64,000 bases of DNA from an uncultured Steroidobacter sp. (GCA_937864115.1 CALMII010000035.1:1-64000), one strand, 5' to 3'; positions 44,395 through 53,265 are shown, numbered from the stretch's first letter. Made by a program: numbers and translations. The notes: a model not told the origin generated them from the letters alone.

Positions 44395-45616
44395 TCGCGC
44401 GCGCCGCAGTGCGTGCGTGTTGTGTCTGCCCGCGCTGTGCGCGGGGTCGATCGCCGTCGCCGGCGAAGCGCCGACCGCGACCGATCCGGTGAAGTTCATC
44501 CTCTCGGATCGCTATCTCTACGACGACAACCTGTTCAAGCTGCCCGACGGCGAAGCGCCGCTGATGGATCCGGTGACGGGCGTGACGCGCAATCGCGAGG
44601 ACCAGATCAATCGTGCCTCCGCGGGTCTGCGCGTGCGGCTCGATGCCGCGCGCCAGGTCTTCCATGCGGACGTGCGCATCGATGACGTGCGTTACCAGAA
44701 GAACGACGATCTCGATTACACCGGCGGCAACGCCGATGTCTTCTGGGACTGGCAGGTCGCGAGCAACTGGTCGGGCAGGCTGTTCGCGAAGTACGACCGC
44801 GCCCAGGCCAATCTCGAGAACTATCGCTTCTTCGAAAAGGACGTGGTCGAGTCGGCGAGCTACGGCGGCGAAGTCCGCTACGGCTTCGGTTCGCGCTGGC
44901 GAATTTTCGCCGGCGGCGCGGCGCAGGACACCGATCACAGCGCCGATCTGCGCCAGACGGAGAATTTCGAAAGCACCACCGGCCGCGGCGGCATCGAATA
45001 CACCACGCCGGCCGGTTCGAGTCTTGCCGCCGAGTATCTCGTGACGAATGCGGACTTCCCGGAAGCCGAAGCGCTCGCCGGCGCTGCGCGCGGTTACGAG
45101 GAAACCATTCCCACGCTGCGCGGCCGCTACGTGCTCTCGGTCAAGACAATGTTCACAGCCAGCCTGGGCTATCTCGATCGCGACTACGACAATCCGGTCG
45201 CGACCGACTATTCCGGCGAGATCTGGAATGTCGGCATGGTCTGGGAGCCGCGCACCAAGCTGTCGTTCGAGATCGAGGCCTGGCACAAACTGCGCGCGTA
45301 CGTCGATGCCGAATCGGATTACTTCGTCGGCGACGGCGTCAGCATCACGCCCACCTGGAAGCCCACCACCGCCATCGAACTCGCCGCGATGTTCTCGTAC
45401 GAGAAGCAGGACTACGTCGGCAACACGCTGCTGCTGCCGCCCATCGACGCCGGCCGCGAGGATACGGTGCAGTCGGCGCAGCTCTCGCTCGAATGGACGC
45501 CGCGCGACTTCATCAGCCTGGGGCTTGCCTATCGCTGGAACGATCGCGATTCGAACCGCGATTTCCGCAGCTATGGACAGAATCAGTCGAGTGCGCAGAT
45601 CAGGGTGATGTTCTGA
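44360..45616 (+). CDS. Exopolysaccharide outer-membrane beta-barrel protein (EpsL-like)
   Basis: The 418-residue protein has a signal peptide ending near IAVAGEAPT and about 16-18 amphipathic strands, ending with aromatic Phe (AQIRVMF). The early YLYDDNLFKLP motif and Asp/Tyr-rich strands match EpsL-type barrels of exopolysaccharide operons. With a short GumB-type OPX protein upstream, it is a good candidate for the outer-membrane pore. It is the last gene of the cluster; a BIME-like element follows. Confidence 0.85.
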   Translation: MRKSASSTRNPSRARRSACVLCLPALCAGSIAVAGEAPTATDPVKFILSDRYLYDDNLFKLPDGEAPLMDPVTGVTRNREDQINRASAGLRVRLDAARQVFHADVRIDDVRYQKNDDLDYTGGNADVFWDWQVASNWSGRLFAKYDRAQANLENYRFFEKDVVESASYGGEVRYGFGSRWRIFAGGAAQDTDHSADLRQTENFESTTGRGGIEYTTPAGSSLAAEYLVTNADFPEAEALAGAARGYEETIPTLRGRYVLSVKTMFTASLGYLDRDYDNPVATDYSGEIWNVGMVWEPRTKLSFEIEAWHKLRAYVDAESDYFVGDGVSITPTWKPTTAIELAAMFSYEKQDYVGNTLLLPPIDAGREDTVQSAQLSLEWTPRDFISLGLAYRWNDRDSNRDFRSYGQNQSSAQIRVMF

Positions 45617-45634
45617 GTGGAGGTACGAGTCTTC

Positions 45635-45697
45635 CTGTAGGTCAGGCTTTAGCCTGACTCCTACACCCCAGAAGGCCGGCTGAAGCCGGCCCCACAG
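45635..45697. repeat. BIME-like element, copy D (beta-alpha)
   Basis: CTGTAG, beta palindrome, spacer, alpha palindrome, CCCACAG. It lies between the convergent barrel and lipoprotein genes. Confidence 0.9.
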
Positions 45698-45713
45698 GAA
45701 GAGCCACGAGCAG

Positions 45714-46613
45714 TCAGCGTTGCTCGATGTGTTCGATCTGTATTTCGCTCGATCCGGAAGCTGCGTCCGTTCCGTCCGGGCATGCAATGCGCGAGATGGG
45801 CAGGTCGCCGGCTTTGTGTTCCTTCCGGACGCGCTCGCCGAGCGTCTGTGCGACGAGGTCGAAACAATCGGCCGTGCTCGACTGGAGCCCGAAATCGGAA
45901 TCAGTGCCTTCGAAGATCAGCAGGGCCGCCGGCCACTGCTTCGCGCCCAGTCGCGCCAGGGTCTGCTCCGCCTGCGTGAGCGGAGTGCGGCGATCGTCCG
46001 CGGCATGCAGGATCAGCACGGGCGGCAAGTGCGAGCGGACGTCAGCCGCTTCGATCGCGGGTGCGAAGCCCGCGTCCAGCATCCCGCTCAGCAGGGCCAC
46101 GGAACTCGCCCGCGTGTCGCGTGCTGCGAGCGTGAGCGCGGTCGTCGCGCCGCGGCCGATGCCGACGTAGAACGTCGGCACGTCGAGACGTTCATGCCGG
46201 CGCAGGGCCGTGACGGAATCGGCAACGGCATCCTGCCAGGCCGGGCGATGGCGATCGGCGCGATCGCAGGCAACGATGACCGAATGGGCATCGCCGCCGC
46301 CGGGCCGCTCGAACTGCAGAAAGAACGAATCGTCCTTGAACTGCTTCCAGACCAGCCCGCCCGTGGCGAGGTGTTGCCCGGCATCCTGCTGATCGGCCGG
46401 GCAGGGCGACGTCTGCAGAACGACGATCAGGCGTTCGGCAGGTCCTTCCGGGCGCGAGACATATCCCGTGACGGTGCCGACGCTCGTGCGGAATGCGATC
46501 TCCTCGAAAGGCCACAGCGGTTTCGAACCGAGGACGGCAGGCTGCGACGCGCAGCCCGTCAGCATGACCAAGAGGCAGGCAAGCGAACGGCAAGTCACAC
46601 GCACGGCGCTCAC
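45714..46613 (-). CDS. Alpha/beta-hydrolase-like lipoprotein lacking the nucleophile serine
   Basis: The 299-residue protein has a lipobox (MLTGC, lipidated Cys21). An alpha/beta-hydrolase fold is suggested by RLIVVLQTSP, FYVGIGRGATTALTLA and VLILHAADDRRTPL. At the nucleophile elbow the usual G-x-S-x-G reads GIGRG (151-155), so the serine is glycine. It may be a binding or sensor protein rather than an enzyme. The GTG start overlaps the stop of the M56 gene (GTGA), so it is the third gene of the BlaI/BlaR1-like operon. Function unknown. Confidence 0.75.
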   Translation of the reverse strand: MSAVRVTCRSLACLLVMLTGCASQPAVLGSKPLWPFEEIAFRTSVGTVTGYVSRPEGPAERLIVVLQTSPCPADQQDAGQHLATGGLVWKQFKDDSFFLQFERPGGGDAHSVIVACDRADRHRPAWQDAVADSVTALRRHERLDVPTFYVGIGRGATTALTLAARDTRASSVALLSGMLDAGFAPAIEAADVRSHLPPVLILHAADDRRTPLTQAEQTLARLGAKQWPAALLIFEGTDSDFGLQSSTADCFDLVAQTLGERVRKEHKAGDLPISRIACPDGTDAASGSSEIQIEHIEQR

Positions 46614-47812
46614 GGCGTGAGTTTGAACGTCACCGCGAACTCACCCCACATGCGCATGGGCTGGCCATCGACCGTGCCCGGATCGAGCTGCCAGCGGAAC
46701 GATTCGTACATCGCGGCGTAGTCGAGGTCCGGATGGCCGCTCGATTTGCGGATGAGCGCGTCGCCGACGCTACCGTCTTCGAGCACGTGCAGCTTGAGAA
46801 CCACCGTGCCGGTCTCGCCCAGGCGGCGCGATGCGGGAGGGTAGACGGGATGCGACAGCGGCCGCGCGCGATTGCTCTTCGGCAGCGTCACGTTGTCCGA
46901 TGCGATTGCTGTCGCCGCCGCGGCATTCGCGTCGGGCAGCGCCTGCTTCGTCTGCAGGGTGGCGGAGACTGCAACGACGGGCAGCAGGACTGCTGCCATC
47001 GCCGCATGCTTCCACCGCGCCGGGCGGTTCCCGCCTGCGGCCGGATCGAGAATGTGTTCGACGCGTGTTGCGAGCGCCGCAGCGCGCGCCATCGCGATGG
47101 CCTGCTCGTCGCCGGTCGTCCTGCGTGCGCAGCGCAGCAGCAGTTGCGCATAGGCCGTGCGCTCCTGAATCGCGACTGCCGCTTCGTCGCTGACGAACTC
47201 GCTCAACAGCGACAGGCGTTTCGGCAGCCACCACGCGAGCGGATTGAACCAGAAGAGATGCCGATGCAGGTGGGCGAGCGCCTGCACGTAGAAGTCGCCG
47301 TTCCGGAGGTGGGCCTGCTCATGGGCCAGCGCCGCTTCGCGTTCTTCGTTGCTCCACGTTTCGAAATCGACCGGCACGAGGATCGTCGAGAAGACGGTGG
47401 CGGGCGCGCCCACCGCACTCGATGTACGTACGTCGATTCTGCCGCTCGATGCCAGCGGCTGCGCCCGTGCCTTCACACGCCACAGCCGTGCGAGGCCGAT
47501 CGCCTGACGCAGGCAGAGCGCGCCGGCCGTGGCGAGGTAGAGGCAGAGGAGCAGTCGTTGCCATTCGAATGCGGCATCCAGGATCGTCATTCCACCGATC
47601 GTTGCTGTCGGCAGATCGATGATGGGTGCGACCAGCTGCGGCAGCACCGCGAGCTGCATGCCGAACGGCATGACGATCGAAGCGGCGAGCACGAACAGCC
47701 ATGCCGTGCGTTCGACGCCCGGATGGCGTATCCGCAGGGCGCGCAGCAGCAGCCAGACGGCGACGAGGAGTGCCGAGCTACGCAGGGCAGCTTCGAGTAC
47801 CGCGAGGGTCAT
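46610..47812 (-). CDS. BlaR1-like M56 metallopeptidase with TonB C-terminal domain
   Basis: The 400-residue inner-membrane protein has three N-terminal segments, a zincin site HEQAH (164-168) with the downstream Glu in SEFVSDEAAV, then a fourth segment (about 270-290). It ends in a TonB-like C-terminal domain (VYPPASRRLGETGTVVLKLHV; DALIRKSSG). It lacks the penicillin-sensing domain of BlaR1. M56 peptidases of this type cleave or inactivate the paired BlaI repressor in response to a periplasmic signal; the signal here is unknown. It overlaps the BlaI stop. Confidence 0.9.
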   Translation of the reverse strand: MTLAVLEAALRSSALLVAVWLLLRALRIRHPGVERTAWLFVLAASIVMPFGMQLAVLPQLVAPIIDLPTATIGGMTILDAAFEWQRLLLCLYLATAGALCLRQAIGLARLWRVKARAQPLASSGRIDVRTSSAVGAPATVFSTILVPVDFETWSNEEREAALAHEQAHLRNGDFYVQALAHLHRHLFWFNPLAWWLPKRLSLLSEFVSDEAAVAIQERTAYAQLLLRCARRTTGDEQAIAMARAAALATRVEHILDPAAGGNRPARWKHAAMAAVLLPVVAVSATLQTKQALPDANAAAATAIASDNVTLPKSNRARPLSHPVYPPASRRLGETGTVVLKLHVLEDGSVGDALIRKSSGHPDLDYAAMYESFRWQLDPGTVDGQPMRMWGEFAVTFKLTP

Positions 47813-48222
47813 CGTTTCGCTCCTTTTTTCGCGCGCCCTGCACCGGTCTTGCCCTGTCTGGCCTGTTCGACACGCTCCATCAGGCGATCGAGCTGCGCCT
47901 TGTCGAGCATGTCGGAATCGACCATGCCGACGAGCACTTCATCGACCGAACCGTCGCAGAACCAGTCGACGATGCGTTTCACCGCGCGCGCCGCCACCCG
48001 CGCGCGCGGTTCCACCGCCGAATACATGAAGGTGCGGTTGTCGACTTCGTGCCGCACCAGTCCCTTTTCTTCGAGGCGTCGCAGGACGGTGCGAACCGTC
48101 GTTTCCTTGTGGCCCTGCCCCAGTTTGTCGCGAACGGTTTCGGCGCTCACGGTCGGGTTGGCCCAGACGATCTTCATCACTGCGCGTTCCAGTTCGCCCA
48201 GCCCGGTCTTCGTTGTCTTCAC
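47809..48222 (-). CDS. BlaI/MecI-family transcriptional repressor
   Basis: The 137-residue winged-helix protein (GLGELERAVMKIVWANPTVS; KETTVRTVLRRLEEKGLVRH) has a C-terminal dimerisation and basic tail (RAKKGAKR). GTG 48222 was chosen since it gives the family-typical N-terminus; longer frames read into repeat DNA. It pairs with the M56 gene downstream, and a 17-bp palindrome at 48249-48265 upstream is the likely operator. Confidence 0.92.
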   Translation of the reverse strand: MKTTKTGLGELERAVMKIVWANPTVSAETVRDKLGQGHKETTVRTVLRRLEEKGLVRHEVDNRTFMYSAVEPRARVAARAVKRIVDWFCDGSVDEVLVGMVDSDMLDKAQLDRLMERVEQARQGKTGAGRAKKGAKR

Positions 48223-48248
48223 AATGGTGTGTCCGTGACGGATCGTAG

Positions 48249-48265
48249 TGCTACGAAACGTAGCA
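48249..48265. promoter_or_regulatory. Predicted BlaI-type operator
   Basis: TGCTACG-AAA-CGTAGCA is a perfect 17-bp palindrome 27 bp upstream of the repressor start. A third half-site makes CGTAG-TG-CTACG (48244-48255) overlap it. A -35-like TTGCCT and -10-like TACGTT on the reverse strand would be covered by it. Confidence 0.65.
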
Positions 48266-48357
48266 TTGAAGGAGATCAGCAGGCAAGCCGCGTCTTCGGA
48301 AAGCTGGCTGAAGCTGCATTGGGTGCTAAACGATGAGATGAGGGTCGAGCCATGCGT

Positions 48358-48606
48358 CCCTTCCTCCGCGCAGCGGGGGGGGGCCGCTCCTGCGCATCCT
48401 TGCGCTCGCGGCATTCGGGCTCCTGCCCATCAGAAGGACAGGGGGTTTTTGTAGGTCAGGCTTCAGCCTGACTCTGATGAAGAGGCCGGCTGAAGCCGGC
48501 CCCACAGTAAGAAGGCCCCCACCCTGACCCTCTGCTGCACATGGATGTGCGAATGCCGCGAGCGCAAGGATGCGCAGGAGCGGCCCCCCGCTGCGCGGAG
48601 GAGGGG
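48358..48606. mobile_element. Candidate MITE with inverted repeats of about 57 bp
   Basis: The left arm (48358-48417) and right arm (48550-48606) are near-perfect inverted copies, sharing blocks such as CTCCGCGCAGCGGGG and GCTCCTGCGCATCCTTGCGC. They differ mainly in G-run length. Between them lies BIME-like copy E. No transposase is encoded, and no target-site duplication was clear. Confidence 0.55.
48449..48507. repeat. BIME-like element, copy E (beta-alpha)
   Basis: TGTAGG, beta palindrome, spacer, alpha palindrome, CCCACAG. It lies inside the candidate MITE. Confidence 0.88.
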
Positions 48607-48654
48607 ACCAGACAGCGGCTTTTGCGAAGTGCCCTTTGAACGTACTATCCCCGC

Positions 48655-48849
48655 ATGGATAAAAGCATCCGGAAGTTCTCCAGTCTCGATGCCATGAAGG
48701 CGGAGGAGTATCGCTATTGGCAGAGCGTCCCTGCGAGCGAGCGGCTGCAGGCCGTTTGGGACATCACGCTCGAGTCGTATCGGTTGAGAGGCGAGATTCA
48801 GGATGTACCCCGACTTCAAAGAACTCTTGTCCGCATTCAACGCCCATGA
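48655..48849 (+). CDS. Small protein paired with nucleotidyltransferase
   Basis: The 64-residue, charged protein (MDKSIRKFSSLDAMKAEEYR; ASERLQAVWDITLESYRLRG) has no signal or membrane segment. Its 3' end overlaps the start of the nucleotidyltransferase gene by 47 bp in another frame, which indicates coupling. Small genes of this kind often precede DUF6036/MNT-type nucleotidyltransferases; an antitoxin or adaptor role is possible but not shown. Confidence 0.6.
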   Translation: MDKSIRKFSSLDAMKAEEYRYWQSVPASERLQAVWDITLESYRLRGEIQDVPRLQRTLVRIQRP

Positions 48850-49291
48850 CGTCCGGTATCTGATCGTCGGCGGTTATGCGGTTTCGATTCATGCTCAGCC
48901 GAGGGCAACCAAGGATCTGGACATTCTCGTCGACCCGTCGAGTGAGAACAGCGAGGCGCTGTTTGCAGCGCTGATGAAGTTCGGTGCTCCGATTGCAGGA
49001 TTGACGCCGAAGGACTTCACACAACCCGAGAACTTCTTTCGCATGGGCTCTCCGCCCGCCATGGTGGACATTCTTCCAAAGATAAAAGGGGTGGATTTCG
49101 ACAAGGCCTGGGAAAGGCGCGTGATCCAGGAGATCGAGAGCGGCCTGAACGTGCCGTTCATTTCGCGTGACGATCTGCTCAGCGCAAAGTTGTCTTCAGG
49201 AAGGCCAGAAGATCTGGCCGATGTTGCTGCGCTACGCGCGACGCAAGCTGCCCAGCAATCGCCATCTGACGAAGACCCGGAGCGGAAATAG
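48803..49291 (+). CDS. Nucleotidyltransferase-fold protein (DUF6036/AbiEii-like)
   Basis: The 162-residue protein has the minimal nucleotidyltransferase signature: YLIVGGYAVSIHAQPRATKD followed by DLDILVD, whose two acidic residues would bind metal. The third acid may be in MVDILP. Similar proteins occur in toxin-antitoxin and phage-defence pairs, and as stand-alone domesticated enzymes. The upstream small gene overlaps it. No HEPN partner is present. Confidence 0.78.
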   Translation: MYPDFKELLSAFNAHDVRYLIVGGYAVSIHAQPRATKDLDILVDPSSENSEALFAALMKFGAPIAGLTPKDFTQPENFFRMGSPPAMVDILPKIKGVDFDKAWERRVIQEIESGLNVPFISRDDLLSAKLSSGRPEDLADVAALRATQAAQQSPSDEDPERK

Positions 49292-49309
49292 ATTCGGACC
49301 TCTTCGCGT

Positions 49310-49388
49310 TCGGTCCCCGTGCTCCCCGTGTCCCGGTGGGAAATTCTTCTTCTCGACTCTGTGTTCTCCGTGATCTCTGTGTGAAATC
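49310..49388. repeat. CACGGAG-type repeat, copy 1
   Basis: The reverse-oriented array CTCCGTGATCTCTGTGTGAAA is preceded by CCCCGTGCTCCCCGTGTCCC. It fills the gap between the nucleotidyltransferase gene and opgH. Confidence 0.75.
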
Positions 49389-49405
49389 CGGATCCGGTCC
49401 GATCC

Positions 49406-51550
49406 TTACCCCACCGCCTCCACCTGCGGCAGTTGTCCCAGGTGTTCCAGCAGCTCGCGATCGGCGGCGACTTCGATGCGCTCGGGCGCGCTGAGCCAGC
49501 CGAGGGCTTCGCGCAGGCTTTGCGCCTGCATCACTTTGGCGGCGGCCGTGAGGCGATGGGCGTTGGGATGGCCGCGCAGTTCGTGCGGTCGCGCGAGATT
49601 GTTCGCGACATGTGCGGCGCGTTCGACGGGGTGGCGTGCGAGATAACGCAGACCATCGGCCGGCAGCGGTTCGGCGGCGTGCATGATTTCATCGCGACGA
49701 CGCAGAACGGCAGGCGCTTCGCGTTCCTCGGGAATGCGGAACAGTCCGAGCCGCGAGAAGCCCTGGCCGAGACGTACGCTGCCGCTGGCCTTGGAAAGCG
49801 GGATGGCGAGCACGAGGCCCGCGACCGTGGGCGACAACCAAGCGAGCAACGTGGGCGAGAGCAGGTAGGCGATGACGCCCAGCACGATGCCGATCACCAT
49901 GTGCTTCCAGTGGAAGTGGGCCGACTCTTTCCATGACATGACTTCGGCCTGGCGGCGTTGTGCGATCCATTCGGAGTCGCGGCCGGTGAGGATGCTGAAG
50001 ACGTGCTCCGTCTGGATCAGCATCATCACGGGCGCGTAGAGCGCCGAGACGAGCAGTTCGACGACGGCGCTGACGGGCACGCCGAGAAATCCGCCGCAGT
50101 TGCGGCGGATGCCGGGAAACAGCCAGCCGCGCGCGAAGCCGATCATCTTCGGCGTCAGCAGCACGATCATGCTGAACAGGAACAGCATCATCATGCGGTG
50201 CGCGTCGAACACCGGCCAGTCGGGAAAGAGCTGGAACGTCTTGCTGAAATACTCCGGCCGGATCAGCGTCGCCTGCAGGGTCAGCGCGAAGCCGATCAGG
50301 ATCAGCATCAGCCAAAGCGGCGAGGCGAGATAGCTCATGATGCCGACGGCCAGGTGCAGGCGATTCGTCCACGTGAGCCCGCTCGAACCGATGAGTTTCA
50401 GGTGCTGCAGATTGCCCTGCGCCCAGCGACGATCGCGGACGGCGATGTCGGTGAGCGAAGGCGGGCCTTCTTCCCACGAGCCCTGCAGGTCGGCCGCCAT
50501 CTGCACTTTCCAGCCGGCGCGCCGGAGGTAGGCGGCTTCGATGAAATCATGCGAGAGCACGAATCCGCCGAACGGCTTGCGGCCCGGCAGCTGCGGCAGG
50601 CCGCAGGCCTCGGCGAAAGCGCGCACGCGGATGATGGCGTTGTGTCCCCAGTAGTTGCCCTCGTTGCCCGACCATGCGGCCATGCCGCGCGCGATCACGC
50701 CGCCGTACAGGCGGCTCGCGAACTGCTGCAGGCGCGCGAAGAAACTCGCCTGGCCGATCAGCGCGGGCACGGTCTGCAGGATGCCGAGCTTCGTATCGGC
50801 CTGCATGCGCTCGACCAGCGCCAGCAGCGTCTGCGCACTCATCAGGCTGTCGGCATCGAGCACGATCATGTAGTCGTAGTGCCCGCCCCAATGCTTCACG
50901 AAGTCTTCGACATTGCCGACCTTGCGGCCGACGTTGTGCCAGCGGCGGCGATAACGCACGGGCATGATCTGTGCGAGTGCGGCGCGCAGACGCGCGGCTG
51001 CGAGGGTTTCGGCGATCCACGCATCCGCATTGGTGGAGTCGGAGACGATGACGATCTCGAAATGCTTCGCCGCATCGATGGCTGCGAGCGCTTCCGCCAT
51101 CGCCTGCAATGCCGAGGTCGTACGCAACGGATCTTCGTTGTAGACGGGCATGACCAGCGCCGTGCGGCTGCCGTCGGCGGGCTCATGCCGGAAACGCTGG
51201 CGCGGTGTGAGCAGGCCGCACAGCGCGGAGCCCGCCGAGAACGCAATCCACAACAGCGTGAGGGCGAAGAACACGATCATCGCGGCCTGCAGGCTCGTCA
51301 TGTTGCTGAAGCCGGCGGTGGCGATCATCTCGTTGAGGCCGTAGCCGAAGATGCCGAGCGTCGCGGCCGCGGCGATCAGGCGCGCGAGCCACGTGACGGG
51401 ACGGGTCTCGGGAGGAACGGCGGAGGGTGCGCGGTAGCGGTCCTGCACCGGCATTTCCAGCGGCGCTTCCGCTGGCATCGAGCCGAACGGAGACTGGGAT
51501 TTCGCAGTGCCGCCGCCCGGAGGAGTCGGCGGGTTCAGGTGCCCGTCCAT
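49406..51550 (-). CDS. opgH: Osmoregulated periplasmic glucan glucosyltransferase OpgH
   Basis: The 714-residue inner-membrane GT2 has membrane segments near residues 55-110 and five or six in the C-terminal half. The catalytic core has ALVMPVYNEDP, YMIVLDADSLMS (DxD), LSHDFIEAAYLRRAGW and the RDRRWAQGNLQH (QxxRW-like) site. It makes the beta-1,2-glucan backbone of periplasmic glucans. The start overlaps the opgG end by 16 bp. Confidence 0.95.
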   Translation of the reverse strand: MDGHLNPPTPPGGGTAKSQSPFGSMPAEAPLEMPVQDRYRAPSAVPPETRPVTWLARLIAAAATLGIFGYGLNEMIATAGFSNMTSLQAAMIVFFALTLLWIAFSAGSALCGLLTPRQRFRHEPADGSRTALVMPVYNEDPLRTTSALQAMAEALAAIDAAKHFEIVIVSDSTNADAWIAETLAAARLRAALAQIMPVRYRRRWHNVGRKVGNVEDFVKHWGGHYDYMIVLDADSLMSAQTLLALVERMQADTKLGILQTVPALIGQASFFARLQQFASRLYGGVIARGMAAWSGNEGNYWGHNAIIRVRAFAEACGLPQLPGRKPFGGFVLSHDFIEAAYLRRAGWKVQMAADLQGSWEEGPPSLTDIAVRDRRWAQGNLQHLKLIGSSGLTWTNRLHLAVGIMSYLASPLWLMLILIGFALTLQATLIRPEYFSKTFQLFPDWPVFDAHRMMMLFLFSMIVLLTPKMIGFARGWLFPGIRRNCGGFLGVPVSAVVELLVSALYAPVMMLIQTEHVFSILTGRDSEWIAQRRQAEVMSWKESAHFHWKHMVIGIVLGVIAYLLSPTLLAWLSPTVAGLVLAIPLSKASGSVRLGQGFSRLGLFRIPEEREAPAVLRRRDEIMHAAEPLPADGLRYLARHPVERAAHVANNLARPHELRGHPNAHRLTAAAKVMQAQSLREALGWLSAPERIEVAADRELLEHLGQLPQVEAVG

Positions 51551-53112
51551 CGATAGAGCCAGGTTTCCGAAGCGGGGCGGGTGCCGCGCATCAGTCGCAC
51601 GCGCAGTTCGGCGACGGTGGCATCGCCCGGTGCCAGCTCGAAGCTGGCGCGTACGCCGCGGGTGGAGGGATTGGGCTGCAGGTTCACGTTGCTGATCTTA
51701 CCTGCGGAGGTGCCGGCTTCCAGCTTCAGATCTTCTACGGAGCGCACGCCGCCGGCGAAATCGATGACGAACAGGCGGCGCTTGCCGTCGTGGCTGGGAC
51801 CGGACCGGCTCACCGACGCGCGGCTCAGCGCCGGCATGATGCGCGGACGTTCGTTCCAGCGCAGCCGGTAGGACAGCTGCCAGGGTTTGCCGGCAGGGAT
51901 GGCGTCGTGCGGACGCCAGAAGGCGATGATGTTGTCGTTGGTTTCCGAGTCGGTGGGGATTTCGATGAGCGTCACTGCGCCCGCGCCCCACGCGCCGATC
52001 GGCTCGATCCACGCGCTCGGACGCCGTTCGTAGCGCGCTTCGAGATCCTGGTAATCGGTGTAGCGGCGCGAGCGCTGCACCAGTCCGAAGCCGCGCGGCG
52101 CCGTGGCCGTGAAGCTCGATACCTGCAGCTGCGTCGGATTGGCGAGCGGCCGCCACAGCTGCTCGCCCGTGTCGGTGACGATCTGCAGTCCGTCCGAGTC
52201 GTGCACTTCGTCGCGGAAATCGTCGATGCGCGAACGCGTCAGCTCGTCGAAATAGAACATCGAGGTGAGCGGCGCGATGCCCACGCTGTCGAGTGCCACG
52301 CGCGGAAAGAGCGTGAGCGTGACGTCCATGATGGTTTCGGTGCCCGGGACGATGGCGAAGCGGTAGGCGCCTGTGGTCGATGCACTCTCAAGCAGCGCGT
52401 GAACGACCACGCCGGCCGCGTTCGCCGAAGGACGCTCGATCCAGAAGTGCGTGAACTGCGGGAATTCCTCGCCGGTCGCGCTGGCCGTTTTCAGCGCGAG
52501 GCCGCGTGCCGAAAGCCCGTACACGTTGTCCTTGCTGACCGCGCGGAAGTACGAGGCGCCCTGGAAGACGAGGAACTCGTCCCACACCGATCGTGAGTTG
52601 ATGTGGCCGCGCAGACGGAAACCGGAAAGCGGCAGCGTGAGTCCGGCGAGCGCCTTGTTCACCGACGGTCCGAACTGGTAGGTGTCGGGACCGGGCCGTA
52701 CGTCGCGCGCCACGCCGCCTTCGACGATCGATACCTTCACCGGTGTCTGGAACAGAAAGCCCGCCGGCAACAGTTCGAGACGCACGGGCACCTGATCGTT
52801 GCGCCAGATGGCGGCATCGGGGTTGTTGCGGATGTCGCGATACTGGTCATAGCTGATCTGTCGCAGCGGGGAAGCGCTGTCGATCCGCGGCGGCGAATGC
52901 GACTCGTCCGCGAGGCGCCTGGCGATCTGCGGCACGGTGTCGCGCGAGAATGGATAGCGTTCGGCCGACTTCTCGACGGGTTCCTGTCGCGTCGCGGCGA
53001 CGACAGCGAAACTCAGCGCGGCGACAACCAGCAGTGCAATGACGGCCCGGTACATGTTCTCTTGCTTGGCGGAGGTACCGGGAGTTCCGGCGGTTCGATC
53101 AGGTGCAGACAT
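51535..53112 (-). CDS. opgG: Periplasmic glucan biosynthesis protein OpgG/OpgD
   Basis: The 525-residue periplasmic protein has a signal anchor (YRAVIALLVVAALSFAVVAAT) after a 20-residue N-terminal extension. The MdoG beta-sandwich follows (ISYDQYRDIRNNPDAAIWR; FRLRGHINSRSVWDEFLVFQ; FYFDELTRSRIDDFRDEVHD). It shapes or branches glucan made by OpgH, with which it overlaps. The second in-frame Met (residue 20) may be the real start and would give a standard signal peptide. Confidence 0.94.
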   Translation of the reverse strand: MSAPDRTAGTPGTSAKQENMYRAVIALLVVAALSFAVVAATRQEPVEKSAERYPFSRDTVPQIARRLADESHSPPRIDSASPLRQISYDQYRDIRNNPDAAIWRNDQVPVRLELLPAGFLFQTPVKVSIVEGGVARDVRPGPDTYQFGPSVNKALAGLTLPLSGFRLRGHINSRSVWDEFLVFQGASYFRAVSKDNVYGLSARGLALKTASATGEEFPQFTHFWIERPSANAAGVVVHALLESASTTGAYRFAIVPGTETIMDVTLTLFPRVALDSVGIAPLTSMFYFDELTRSRIDDFRDEVHDSDGLQIVTDTGEQLWRPLANPTQLQVSSFTATAPRGFGLVQRSRRYTDYQDLEARYERRPSAWIEPIGAWGAGAVTLIEIPTDSETNDNIIAFWRPHDAIPAGKPWQLSYRLRWNERPRIMPALSRASVSRSGPSHDGKRRLFVIDFAGGVRSVEDLKLEAGTSAGKISNVNLQPNPSTRGVRASFELAPGDATVAELRVRLMRGTRPASETWLYRWTGT

Positions 53113-53265
53113 CGTGATTCAATGGACGAACGCATGTTACCGGATAATGGTTTCAGTGGCGGCACCGCGACTGTCACGGGGTAGCATCTACGTATTCCGG
53201 CTGCAGCGATGTTGCCGTTATGTAAGTGACCATTGCTCTGCAATGGTGTTGAAAGAGGAGGATTC

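Larger units (their letters stand above)
48223..48654. other. 432-bp gap with operator and a composite inverted-repeat element
   Basis: Besides the operator at 48249-48265, almost all of the gap is a candidate nonautonomous element (48358-48606) with a BIME-like core. No gene is seen. Confidence 0.7.
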
